Origin: Thermohalobaculum sp039033215 | GTDB taxonomy: Bacteria; Pseudomonadota; Alphaproteobacteria; Rhodobacterales; Rhodobacteraceae | DNA: 36,940 bases | Assembly (NCBI GenBank): GCA_039033215.1 | Contig: JBCCDA010000034.1 | Location: forward strand, 1-36,940 | Direction of reading: 5' to 3' | Shown: positions 1 to 6,984 of the stretch, one piece after another | Position numbering within the stretch: the first letter of the stretch is position 1 | Layout: each line of letters starts with the position of its first letter | Notes under the pieces: generated by a model | Seen by the model: only the letters and a program-made list of their open reading frames with translations | Databases searched by the model: none | What the model was told of the DNA's origin: nothing | Program-made: the position numbers and the translations under genes

Positions 1-320
1 ATCCACTCTGGTGGCCAGGCAACGTGACAACAGCCCTATCTTAGATAACTTCTGTTGATCCTGAGATCTTCGCTACACGTTGTGCTCGATTGCTTCGACG
101 TCTTCCGCTTGAAACGAGATCGGCAACAGCGAACGCCAGTCATGGGAACCCTGCATCGCAACGAAGAGCCCACAGGCCAATGTCTCAAAAGGGCCGTCTG
201 CTCGACGCTCCAGATCGGGCGTAAGGCCGTGAGCCGATCGTCAGCGGAAACGCGCCATTTGCAGACCTCGGTTTGTTCTGCCGTACCGGACCTGAGCCAA
301 CTCCATGTTGGGCGCCTTAG
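1..320. other. No convincing gene downstream of copD
   Basis: A plus-strand open frame runs 55-531, but it is antisense to copD over its second half, and its product looks like no family I know. I see no RNA gene, clear terminator or repeat in this stretch. It lies at the window edge, so it may be the tail of something that continues to the left. Confidence 0.5.
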
Positions 321-1202
321 TCAACCTGGAGAGGAGATCGTTGTCAAAGTGGCTGTTGTGAGAAGGATCAGACCAATAACTCCGGTTTCGGCCTGGATCG
401 ATCGATGCAGCCGGCTACGCGAAGTTGAACCAGCTGCCTGGAGTTCTGGCGTGAGTTTCAGCTTGTTCAGCGCCGCAAGGCCCAGGACGACTGCGAAGAG
501 CACCAGCTTTATCAGAAAGCCTTGGCCGTAAGGGGTGTTGAGTGCGTCAACGCCCAGCACCCCGAACACCGCAAGCATCGCACCTCCGACGGACGTCAGC
601 CCAGCCACCACCCAGATCGCTTTGGTCCCGAACTCGTGGGCGATTGTTCCAGCGGTCACGGGATCGTGCACACGGGCAGCACGCATGAGCGGCGGCAGTG
701 CTGCGATCCACAATCCAAGACACAGGATGTGGACAGTCACCAACGCCGCCAGTATCACGCGCGGCTCCTCGAGCACATGACCGCGCAATCCGAACGATAG
801 AGCCGCGACGAAGGATCCTGTCGCCGCCAACGGAAGAGCGGCTCGGTGCCGAAACAACAGTGCCAGGGTCAGAACGAGACCGAGCGTCCGCACAGCGACC
901 GACGTACCGAGCGGGCTTTCTGCGACAAGGGTCAGGATCATGGGATCGAAGGCACCTGCCCAGCTACCGCCCATCAGGTAGCTGGCGCTGACCGGAAGAC
1001 GGAGGGCTGACAGCACAACGGCAACCAACGCCGAAATGACGCCCACTCTGACCACGTGCGCTCGGTCGCTGTCATCAAGAGAACTGAGTGCCAGCAGGAT
1101 GAACGGGCTGCCGACCGCCAGCAGGGTGGCGGCATACGTGAGTGCTTTCAGCAGGATCGACAGCCAGACGATCAGGTCTGCCGACAGCACTTCCGTCACC
1201 AC
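321..1202 (-). CDS. Copper resistance protein CopD family, inner-membrane
   Basis: Likely a CopD/PcoD-type integral membrane protein that works with periplasmic CopC in copper handling across the inner membrane. The 293-residue product has about eight hydrophobic segments, starting with residues near 10-40 and continuing through to a final segment close to the C-terminus. The C-terminal half resembles the CopD domain, with conserved Gly-rich helices and a short basic cytoplasmic loop before the last helix (LNKLKLTPEL). It starts 6 bases after the copC stop on the same strand, so the two are co-transcribed, as in many copCD operons. Direction of copper transport in this family is still debated and cannot be read from sequence. 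Confidence 0.85.
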   Translation of the reverse strand: MVTEVLSADLIVWLSILLKALTYAATLLAVGSPFILLALSSLDDSDRAHVVRVGVISALVAVVLSALRLPVSASYLMGGSWAGAFDPMILTLVAESPLGTSVAVRTLGLVLTLALLFRHRAALPLAATGSFVAALSFGLRGHVLEEPRVILAALVTVHILCLGLWIAALPPLMRAARVHDPVTAGTIAHEFGTKAIWVVAGLTSVGGAMLAVFGVLGVDALNTPYGQGFLIKLVLFAVVLGLAALNKLKLTPELQAAGSTSRSRLHRSIQAETGVIGLILLTTATLTTISSPG

Positions 1203-1208
1203 GCCGGG

Positions 1209-1571
1209 TCAGTCCCCAATCTTGAAAGAGAAGCTTCCGTCCATCGCGTGCCCGTCATCCGCGAGCCCGCGCCACTCGACGGTGTAGGTCCCGCGCTGAA
1301 GCGGCGGCACGTCTGCCGTGAAGGACATCACGGGGACCATTCCGTCAGTGCGGTCGACAGGATACTCCCCACCTTCGGCGTCTGTCAGCGTGATCATCGT
1401 CACGCGCATCGGAGAGTCGAAGGTCATGCCGATCGTCGTTGGTGCGGTCGTGATAACTGCCCCATCGGCCGGTTCGGTCTTCTCCTTGGTCGAGTGCGCA
1501 GCGGCAGAACTCCCCCAGCTCAGTGCGACCGTCAGGAAGGCCCCGACCACCTGTCTTGAATTGACACTCAC
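1209..1571 (-). CDS. Copper resistance protein CopC, periplasmic
   Basis: CopC-type small periplasmic copper-binding beta-barrel protein of 120 residues. Residues 1-25 form a Sec signal peptide ending in AAA, so the mature protein would begin with His26. An N-terminal His is the classical Cu(II) ligand of CopC. The C-terminal motif DDGH supplies Asp106 and His108, matching the other known Cu(II) ligands. The Met-rich Cu(I) site of Pseudomonas CopC is not obvious, so this looks like a Cu(II)-only type. The start is GTG, preceded by a good Shine-Dalgarno GGAGG about 7 bases upstream. It is the first gene of a copC-copD pair and sits just downstream of a CueR-like operator. Confidence 0.9.
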   Translation of the reverse strand: MSVNSRQVVGAFLTVALSWGSSAAAHSTKEKTEPADGAVITTAPTTIGMTFDSPMRVTMITLTDAEGGEYPVDRTDGMVPVMSFTADVPPLQRGTYTVEWRGLADDGHAMDGSFSFKIGD

Positions 1572-1625
1572 GTGTTTTCCTCCGCCCTGAAGGACGTCAT
1601 TTCTCGCCTGCCTCCACGTCTCGCG

Positions 1626-1647
1626 CCTCCAGCTACTGGAAGGTCAA
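1626..1647 (-). promoter_or_regulatory. CueR-type (MerR-family) copper promoter for copCD
   Basis: Read on the minus strand, TTGACCTTCCAGTAGCTGG continues into AGGC. This joins a -35 element (TTGACC) to a dyad CCTTCCAG-n3-CTGGAGG. It closely matches the operator shape of CueR and related MerR-family metal sensors, where the dyad lies in an over-long spacer. The -10 element (expected about 19 bases downstream) is not a good consensus. The site is about 55 bases upstream of the copC GTG start. No merR-family gene is present in the window. Confidence 0.6.
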
Positions 1648-1760
1648 CCTGAATTTACTTCTTGACGTTCCAGTGGCGGGAGGTCGTTCCGCTTCCTCCC
1701 AATTGAACGCAGCCACTTCGAATGGAAGCCTGGCCTGTTCAAAGGAGAAGAGCGACGGGC

Positions 1761-1900
1761 GTGAGGCGCTACAAACCCGAAGAGGTATCTCGAAGCTACG
1801 TGAGGCCGAGGTGTTCCTGACCGAGGGTGTCAGCATTGGTGACGTCGTCCGTCGTCTGGGTGTGACGCAGGCAACCTGCTACCGATGGCACAAGGACTGA
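1761..1900 (+). pseudogene. IS3-family transposase OrfA, truncated and frameshifted
   Basis: The start reads RRYKPEE in one frame and then SKLREAEVFLTEGVSIGDVV followed by RRLGVTQATCYRWHKD in the next frame. Together these match the N-terminal helix-turn-helix of IS3-family OrfA proteins. A single missing base near 1785-1790 explains the frame change. A stop follows directly after the helix-turn-helix, where intact OrfA proteins continue, so the gene is dead. No terminal inverted repeats were recognised. Confidence 0.7.
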
Positions 1901-1951
1901 GCCGCTTCACGCCTATGTCGCTCGAACCATTGGCGCGACTGGTGGCAAGCC

Positions 1952-2077
1952 CGAGACGATCAGGTGCGGGTAGCCGAGATGTTCGGCGATCCGGCCCAAC
2001 TCGCTCGCGACCCTGCTGCCTGAGGTCGAATGGTCGACCACCGTGGCCAGGCACTCCGGTGTGAAGTCATCCATCAA
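1952..2077 (-). pseudogene. IS3-family transposase OrfB (DDE core) fragment
   Basis: On the minus strand the translation from MDDFTPECLA to HLIVS matches the integrase-core segment of IS3-family OrfB, where the family continues to a VSDNG motif carrying the second catalytic Asp. Here the match breaks just after IVS, and the catalytic DNG is lost. The fragment is about 42 residues and lies opposite in strand to the OrfA fragment next to it, although the two genes share a strand in intact IS3 elements. It is bracketed by a 15-base inverted near-repeat (1921-1935 and 2099-2113), which suggests local inversion. Confidence 0.6.
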
Positions 2078-2098
2078 GCAGAACAATGAGCCATTGTT

Positions 2099-2379
2099 CG
2101 CCAATGGTCCGAGGACGTTGGCGAGCGGCTGAAGCTGCGTACCAACAACCCGCTCGAGCGCGTTCGGCCCGCTCTCTCAGACCGGTGGCATTCGGGGCCT
2201 CACTGCCCGCGATGTGGCGCACCCGCGCGGTCGGTGCGTTCCCAGATGGACAGTCTTGCCTGAACCTGGCTGCGGCCCCACTGCTCCATATCGCGGGCAC
2301 CCAATGGTCAACGCGGAAGTACATGAACATGACCCCGCTCTACGTAGAGCAAACCCGCAAAGGAGCCGTCGTCGCGTGA
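2099..2379 (+). pseudogene. IS256-family (mutator) transposase, C-terminal remnant
   Basis: The first part reads RQWSEDVGERLKLRTNNPLER (about 2099-2161), with the TNNPLER signature that precedes the C-terminal region of IS256-type transposases. After about 50 bases that do not match, a second frame reads RTRAVGAFPDGQSCLNLAAA and then HIAGTQWSTRKYMNM, ending at the stop at 2379. That is the family's typical C-terminus. The catalytic DDE domain is absent, so this is only the 3' end of a decayed element with an internal rearrangement or frameshift. Confidence 0.75.
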
Positions 2380-2385
2380 TCGAAA

Positions 2386-2655
2386 GTGCGAAAGATCCTA
2401 GACACTACCATCACGCGGCAGATCACCCTTGATCGTTGCGACGAAGTTTGCATGCCGTGTGAAGTATGTCCCGTCACCGCAGATGAATTACTGGACGCCG
2501 ATGAGGTCTTCTTTTCGGCCACAGCGGGTGTTGTGATGCATGATGAACGGATCGACGGGAGGACGAAAGGAATTGATCGGCCCTGCCTGATCTCGGTGCG
2601 GTTGAGAGCTCTCTACTGGCCATGGCACGATATAGACGCGGTGCCATGCCTGTAA
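2386..2655 (+). pseudogene. Class IV (BCAT-like) aminotransferase, C-terminal fragment
   Basis: The open frame reads TRQITLDRCDEVCMPCEV, then TADELLDADEVFFSATAG and RIDGR, and near the end SVRLRALYWPWH. This is the C-terminal third of fold-type IV PLP aminotransferases (branched-chain aminotransferase or (R)-amine transaminase type). The ADEVF...TAG segment forms part of the cofactor phosphate-binding region. The N-terminal two thirds, including the PLP lysine, are missing, and the sequence upstream is the IS256 remnant. The frame is still open, but the usual TAGG reads TAGV, and there is no proper start. I call it a truncated relic, probably cut by the transposon. Confidence 0.65.
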
Positions 2656-2670
2656 CTTAAGACCAACTGG

Positions 2671-3642
2671 TCACGCTAGAGCTGCTCGGATCTGATCCAA
2701 AACGCCGTTGCGATCCTTTCTGGCGGCCAACGCGGCATCCATATCAACCTTCATGAAGTTGACCTGGATGTTGGGCTGGAGTTGCCCAATCAGATCCATG
2801 TCCGCAGAGATAATCGAGCCAACCATGAAGTAACCACCGCCTGATACGGCATCGCGATGGAGGACAATGGGCTCGGTTCCGCCGGGGATCTGGATCGACC
2901 CGTAGGGATAACAAGCATCTGTAATGTTTGACGGGTTCGAACCCGCGCCGAAAGGTTGTTCACGTTCGACAAATTCCATTGGACGACCACCACGGAAACG
3001 ATAACCCATGCGATCGGCTTCAGGTGCAACAGTCCAAGTGTCGTCAAAGAACGTCTCTTGTGATGCGGGCGTGATACGGTGCCAGTAGAGACCAGGCAGA
3101 ACCCGCAACTCGGCGCTTGCGCCCGGGCCCCGGCGCAATTCCTCGGGTACGGACTGGCCTGCCTTCGCGTTCCCTCCTGGTCCGATAGGCAATTCATCGC
3201 CTGCGGCGATTGCGCGACCTTCGACACCGCCCAAAGCACCGATCGCATAGGTCGACCGGCTGCCCAGCATCGGCGGTGTATCGATCCCACCAGAGACCGC
3301 GATATACGCCCGCGCGCCCGACTTCAGGTAATCGAACGAAACGATCTGACCTGCGCCAACGGCAAACGATGTCCATCCCGGTTGAACTTCACCGTCCAAC
3401 TTCACCGGAAGGTCCGCGCCTGTCACAGCGACCACGGCCGGCGCAGTGAACTCCAACTCTGGCCCCATGAAAACCGCTTCGAGGCACGCTGCGCCTTCGT
3501 CATTGCCGACCAGCAAATTGGCCGCACGCAGCGCCAACCGGTCCATCGCGCCGCCCATTGGAATGCCCAAGTGATAGTTCCCGGGGCGGCCTAGGTCCTG
3601 AACGGTTGTGGCGATCCCGGGCGATATGACTTTTACGCTCAT
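2671..3642 (-). CDS. pxpC: PxpC/KipA-type carboxyltransferase subunit
   Basis: Homologue of 5-oxoprolinase subunit C (KipA, once called allophanate hydrolase subunit 2). The family matches the second half of the urea carboxylase carboxyltransferase domain. Conserved signatures are visible: TTVQDLGRPG near residues 12-21, GGAMD near 30, ANLLVGN near 42, GPELEF near 60 and PIVLHRDAVSGGGY near 258-271. The 323-residue length is normal. The ATG overlaps the upstream pxpB stop as ATGA, so translation is probably coupled and the products likely form a complex. It is the last gene of the nine-gene minus-strand operon. In this operon the partners include a biotin carboxylase and biotin carrier, so a true carboxyl-transfer role is likely (inference). 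Confidence 0.85.
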   Translation of the reverse strand: MSVKVISPGIATTVQDLGRPGNYHLGIPMGGAMDRLALRAANLLVGNDEGAACLEAVFMGPELEFTAPAVVAVTGADLPVKLDGEVQPGWTSFAVGAGQIVSFDYLKSGARAYIAVSGGIDTPPMLGSRSTYAIGALGGVEGRAIAAGDELPIGPGGNAKAGQSVPEELRRGPGASAELRVLPGLYWHRITPASQETFFDDTWTVAPEADRMGYRFRGGRPMEFVEREQPFGAGSNPSNITDACYPYGSIQIPGGTEPIVLHRDAVSGGGYFMVGSIISADMDLIGQLQPNIQVNFMKVDMDAALAARKDRNGVLDQIRAALA

Positions 3643-4508
3643 TGCAGGGCCTCCACGATTGCGCGGTTGTAACCGTTAATATCCAAGTTGAATTCTTTGA
3701 GGTCAAAAGTAACGTCCGCCATACGCGGAGTGAACCGGTTGGCATCAACGTCGGCCACCGCCTGATCGTACTCCTCACGCCCAATCGGTTTCCATTTCAC
3801 GATGTCCCCGGGTTTGAAGAAAACCATGAAATCGCGGAGGTAATTGATCTGTTGCTCGGGATCGTAGATTGGCATTGGCGTGATCCCGAACATCTGATAG
3901 CCGCCCGCCCCGCGGACGGAATAGATGCACGAAAAGCATCCGCCATAACCCACCGTCAACTTGGGTGTATCGGTCCGTGGACGCAGGTACTTCGGCACTT
4001 CCAACTGCCTGGGTCTGTCTACCATTTGGTAAAGGAACGGCAGACCGGACACAAAGCCGACCATAGACACGAACCAAGGGGCACTGGAGTGCGCCTCGAT
4101 GAACTTATCGACAGTGTCGAACCCGTTTATCTGCGCTGCATAGTCGATGTCGCTCTGATCAGGCGTCTGGTGGCGCTCGCGAAACCGCATCAAGGTCTCG
4201 TGTGTCCAGGGATCCTGATAGTAGACCGGGATTTCGATCACGCGGGTTGAAAGCTTGGCTTCGGCGCCCTCGGCAGCAGATTCCAGGCTCTTCAATTCAG
4301 CCATCATATCATCAGGGGATATGAGATCAGGGTTGAACTTGATCTGAAACGATGCGTTTGCAGGACAAATCTCGGTAACGCCCTTGATCTGTGCGTCGCG
4401 CACGGCGTTCGTGATGGACAGGCTCTTAAAGAATGCCTCCAACGACATTGCCTCGTCGACCTCGACAAAGACATGCTCGTCTCCGCCAAAACTGTATCGC
4501 GCGGTCAT
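3639..4508 (-). CDS. pxpB: PxpB/KipI-like carboxyltransferase subunit, divergent
   Basis: Homologue of 5-oxoprolinase subunit B (KipI), the first half of the urea carboxylase-type carboxyltransferase domain. I chose ATG 4508, which overlaps the preceding biotin carboxylase stop as ATGA. The longer frame to 4565 would run 57 bases into that gene. The product is 289 residues, longer than the usual 210-240. A VIEIPVYYQDP segment and a VGFVSGLPFLYQM segment align with the family, but the latter replaces the usual GFxPGFPYLGGL motif and lacks its first Pro. The usual AGSVGIAGxQTGIYP region reads KLTVGYGGCFSCIYS, with two Cys. These changes point to a subfamily with a different substrate. Complex formation with the PxpC homologue is inferred from gene order. 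Confidence 0.8.
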   Translation of the reverse strand: MTARYSFGGDEHVFVEVDEAMSLEAFFKSLSITNAVRDAQIKGVTEICPANASFQIKFNPDLISPDDMMAELKSLESAAEGAEAKLSTRVIEIPVYYQDPWTHETLMRFRERHQTPDQSDIDYAAQINGFDTVDKFIEAHSSAPWFVSMVGFVSGLPFLYQMVDRPRQLEVPKYLRPRTDTPKLTVGYGGCFSCIYSVRGAGGYQMFGITPMPIYDPEQQINYLRDFMVFFKPGDIVKWKPIGREEYDQAVADVDANRFTPRMADVTFDLKEFNLDINGYNRAIVEALQ

Positions 4509-5884
4509 GTTGAGTCCCCCCCTGAAAGTCGTGATGCGTGTGTTTCCAGCCAGCCTTCCAGCCATGCGGTATGTGCCGTGCCGGCTCGGACATCCGGGTC
4601 TGCCGCCAGCGCTTTGAACAGCGGCGCAGTTGTTTTCAACCCGCCGATACTCAGTTCAGAAAGGGCGACCTGTAACCGGTCGATCGCATGGCCGCGATCT
4701 TCGCCCCAAACGATCAGTTTACCCAGAAGCGAGTCATAGAACGGTGGGACGGCATAGCCGGGATATAGCATTGAATCCCAGCGCACGCCTATGCCACCAG
4801 GTACTTGCAGCGAGGTGATCTCGCCGGGCCCCGGCAGGAAGTCCTGTGCTGGATCTTCAGCGTTCAGGCGGACTTCGATTGCGTGGCCGGTCAGAGGCAC
4901 GTCAGCTTGTGCATGACGTAAGGGCTCGCCACCCGCGATACGCAGCATTTCACCCACCAGATCCAATCCCGTGACGCATTCTGTCACCGGATGTTCAACC
5001 TGAATGCGGGTGTTCATCTCGATAAAGTAGAACTCGCCTGCTGCCTCGTCATAGAGGTACTCCAGCGTGCCCGCGCCGCTGTAACCAATCTGGCGGGCCA
5101 AGCGGACAGCCGACTCGCATAGCGTCTCACGTTTCTCTGGCGAGAGCGCAGCCGATGGTGCTTCTTCCCAGACTTTCTGACGACGACGTTGCAGCGAGCA
5201 TTCCCGTTCCCAGCAATGGATCGCATCTGACCCGTCGCCTAGGATCTGTACCTCGACGTGCCGCGCCTGCTTGATCATCTTCTCGACATAGAGACCGCCA
5301 TCACCGAACGCAGCTTGTGCTTCGGCGCTGCACTGGGGAAAGAGCCGAGCGAAGGTTTCGGAATCTTCGGCGACGCGGATGCCGCGCCCACCCCCGCCGG
5401 CGGTCGCTTTGATGATCACGGGATATCCGATCGCGTCGGCGATCTCTTGTCCAAGCGATGCATCCTCGACCAATCCATCGCTTCCAGGAACCACGGGAAC
5501 CCCGGCAGCTTGCGCTGCCGCCCGGGCCGAAACCTTGTCACCCATGGCGCGGATCGTGTCTGGAGAGGGACCGACGAAAACAAGCCCAGCATCTGATACC
5601 CGTTGGGCGAACCCGGCATTCTCTGCAAGGAAGCCATAACCGGGATGGACAGCGTCAACTCCTGTATCGGCAGCGGCCTGAAGGATCGCCTCAACGTTGA
5701 GGTAGGATTTGGCCGCAGCGGGCGGGCCTATCTCAATGGCCTGATCTGCCAACATGACTGCCAAAGAATTCGAGTCCGCAGAGCTATGGGCTTGAACGGT
5801 TTCTATCCCCAACGTTCGTGCCGCCCGGACGATGCGGACGGCAATCTCTCCTCGATTGGCGATCAGAAGACGTTTGATCGGCAT
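4505..5884 (-). CDS. Biotin carboxylase (AccC-like), ATP-grasp
   Basis: Biotin carboxylase that uses ATP and bicarbonate to carboxylate carrier-bound biotin. The 459-residue product has the three expected parts: an N-terminal domain starting KRLLIANRGEIAVRI, the ATP-grasp region with Lys117, Lys159 and the Gly-rich loop GGGGRG (163-168), and the catalytic segment EMNTRIQVEHPVTE (289-302) with Glu289, Asn291 and Arg293. The length is that of AccC. It lies between a small biotin carrier and PxpB/PxpC homologues rather than next to accB. This argues for a dedicated carboxylase acting on the island's own substrate and not for the acetyl-CoA carboxylase subunit. The ATG is followed by ordinary coding sequence; a weak GAGAG lies upstream. 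Confidence 0.92.
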   Translation of the reverse strand: MPIKRLLIANRGEIAVRIVRAARTLGIETVQAHSSADSNSLAVMLADQAIEIGPPAAAKSYLNVEAILQAAADTGVDAVHPGYGFLAENAGFAQRVSDAGLVFVGPSPDTIRAMGDKVSARAAAQAAGVPVVPGSDGLVEDASLGQEIADAIGYPVIIKATAGGGGRGIRVAEDSETFARLFPQCSAEAQAAFGDGGLYVEKMIKQARHVEVQILGDGSDAIHCWERECSLQRRRQKVWEEAPSAALSPEKRETLCESAVRLARQIGYSGAGTLEYLYDEAAGEFYFIEMNTRIQVEHPVTECVTGLDLVGEMLRIAGGEPLRHAQADVPLTGHAIEVRLNAEDPAQDFLPGPGEITSLQVPGGIGVRWDSMLYPGYAVPPFYDSLLGKLIVWGEDRGHAIDRLQVALSELSIGGLKTTAPLFKALAADPDVRAGTAHTAWLEGWLETHASRLSGGDST

Positions 5885-5922
5885 GGCGCGCTGCTCTCTA
5901 ACTGGATAAAGCCAGAGGCCAT

Positions 5923-6162
5923 TCAGTCCGTCAGCTCGACAACCGGCTGGCCTGCCGTCACCGGGTCTTCATTGTCGATCAAAAACTTGGCGATGGTTCC
6001 CGCCGCATCGGCTTTCAGCTCGTGAAAGGTCTTCATGACCTCGACCAAGCCGATCACATCACCCACGGCCACAGTATCGCCTTCGGATTTGAAATCCGGC
6101 TCGTCGGGTGACGGTTTGCGATAGAACATCCCAGGCAGATGCGATTTGATTTGCGTGGCCAT
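5923..6162 (-). CDS. Biotin carrier protein, minimal (79 aa)
   Basis: A stand-alone biotinyl domain of 79 residues. The biotin-accepting lysine is Lys44 in EVMKTFHEL, where the common motif is (A/V)MKM. The Ala/Val is replaced by Val and the Met after Lys by Thr, a variant that to my knowledge is frequent in carriers sitting beside PxpBC genes. The Pro/Ala-rich linker and N-terminal extension of AccB are absent. The ATG is preceded by GGGGAGAG. It lies 38 bases upstream of the biotin carboxylase and 32 bases after pxpA. Role: swinging arm that carries carboxybiotin from the carboxylase to the PxpB/PxpC carboxyltransferase (inference from the family). Confidence 0.88.
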   Translation of the reverse strand: MATQIKSHLPGMFYRKPSPDEPDFKSEGDTVAVGDVIGLVEVMKTFHELKADAAGTIAKFLIDNEDPVTAGQPVVELTD

Positions 6163-6194
6163 GGCTCTCCCCTCTTTGCGTTTCTGTCGGTTTT

Positions 6195-6923
6195 TCAGCT
6201 CGCCTGCTGTAGCGGAGTCACCGCATCTTTGACGGCTTGTGCAACATCGACAGCATTTGGGTTGTCCGAGTGGACGCAGATAGAATCGGCCCGAACCCTG
6301 ACCAGTTTGCCAGATTGTGCTGCCACGACGCCTTCTTTGACCGCCCTTGCGCTTCTCGCGCCTGCGTTTGCGGCATCAACGGCGTGGTGCTCGCGCTTGA
6401 TGATGATAAAGCCGTCGTCGCCGTAATCCAGGTCCGCATAAAACTCTGAAACCAGTTCATGCCCGCGGGCTCCATAGACAACTTCATGCTTGGTATCGAC
6501 CATACCCAGCAACGGTACCTGAAAGACATCTGCTGCATCGCAGACGGCGTGTGCGATCTCCTCGTCGCGTGCGGCCATGCCATAGAGCGCACCGTGAGGT
6601 TTGATGAACGTGAGCTCCATCCCCTCGGCTTTCAGGAAGCCGGCCAGAGCACCGACCTGATAGATGATGCAGTTGGCCAGCTCTTCCCGACCCATTTTCA
6701 TTTCGCGCCGACCAAAGCCCTGCAGATCCGGTAACGACGGATGGGCGCCGACGCGCACGTCGTTTGCCTTGGCCAACTGCACCGTCGCGCGCATATGGTT
6801 GAAGTCCGATCCATGGAACCCGCACGCAATGTTGGCCATGGTTATCAACGGCATCAGGCCGGCATCATCGCCCAGCTTGTATAGTCCAAAGGCTTCGCCC
6901 ATGTCGCAATTGATGCTGGTCAT
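6195..6923 (-). CDS. pxpA: PxpA, LamB/YcsF-family 5-oxoprolinase subunit A
   Basis: LamB/YcsF-family protein, the hydrolase-like subunit A of prokaryotic 5-oxoprolinase (PxpABC), which opens cyclic amides at the cost of ATP. Family motifs are clear: INCDMGEAFG at residues 4-13, NIACGFHGSD near 31-40, GAHPSLPD near 59 and FIKPHGALYG near 105. The 242-residue length is close to normal (about 245-255). The start is ATG with an excellent GAGGAGG about 6 bases upstream, strong for mid-operon. It follows livM after a 54-base gap that holds a hairpin. Substrate may be 5-oxoproline or another lactam; the neighbouring biotin enzymes are not part of E. coli PxpABC, so another substrate is plausible. 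Confidence 0.9.
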   Translation of the reverse strand: MTSINCDMGEAFGLYKLGDDAGLMPLITMANIACGFHGSDFNHMRATVQLAKANDVRVGAHPSLPDLQGFGRREMKMGREELANCIIYQVGALAGFLKAEGMELTFIKPHGALYGMAARDEEIAHAVCDAADVFQVPLLGMVDTKHEVVYGARGHELVSEFYADLDYGDDGFIIIKREHHAVDAANAGARSARAVKEGVVAAQSGKLVRVRADSICVHSDNPNAVDVAQAVKDAVTPLQQAS

Positions 6924-6958
6924 TGCTTCCTCCTCAGTTAGACGTCTGACCGTCCTGT

Positions 6959-6984
6959 ATCGTGACGCTGTTGGCGATCACGAT
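6959..6984 (-). promoter_or_regulatory. Intercistronic hairpin at the livM stop codon
   Basis: A perfect 7-base inverted repeat, ATCGTGA (6959-6965) and TCACGAT (6978-6984), surrounds a 12-base loop. The arm nearer livM contains the livM stop codon. There is no T-run, so it is not a standard terminator. It could pause ribosomes, stabilise the transporter part of the mRNA or act as a weak boundary between the transporter and enzyme genes. Confidence 0.35.

Noticed and set aside
55..531. Plus-strand open frame near the left end
   Set aside because: Second half is antisense to copD, and the product lacks any protein-like pattern.
2934..2943. GGTTCGAACC, like a tRNA T-loop
   Set aside because: Lies inside pxpC coding sequence (AGSNPS); no cloverleaf around it.
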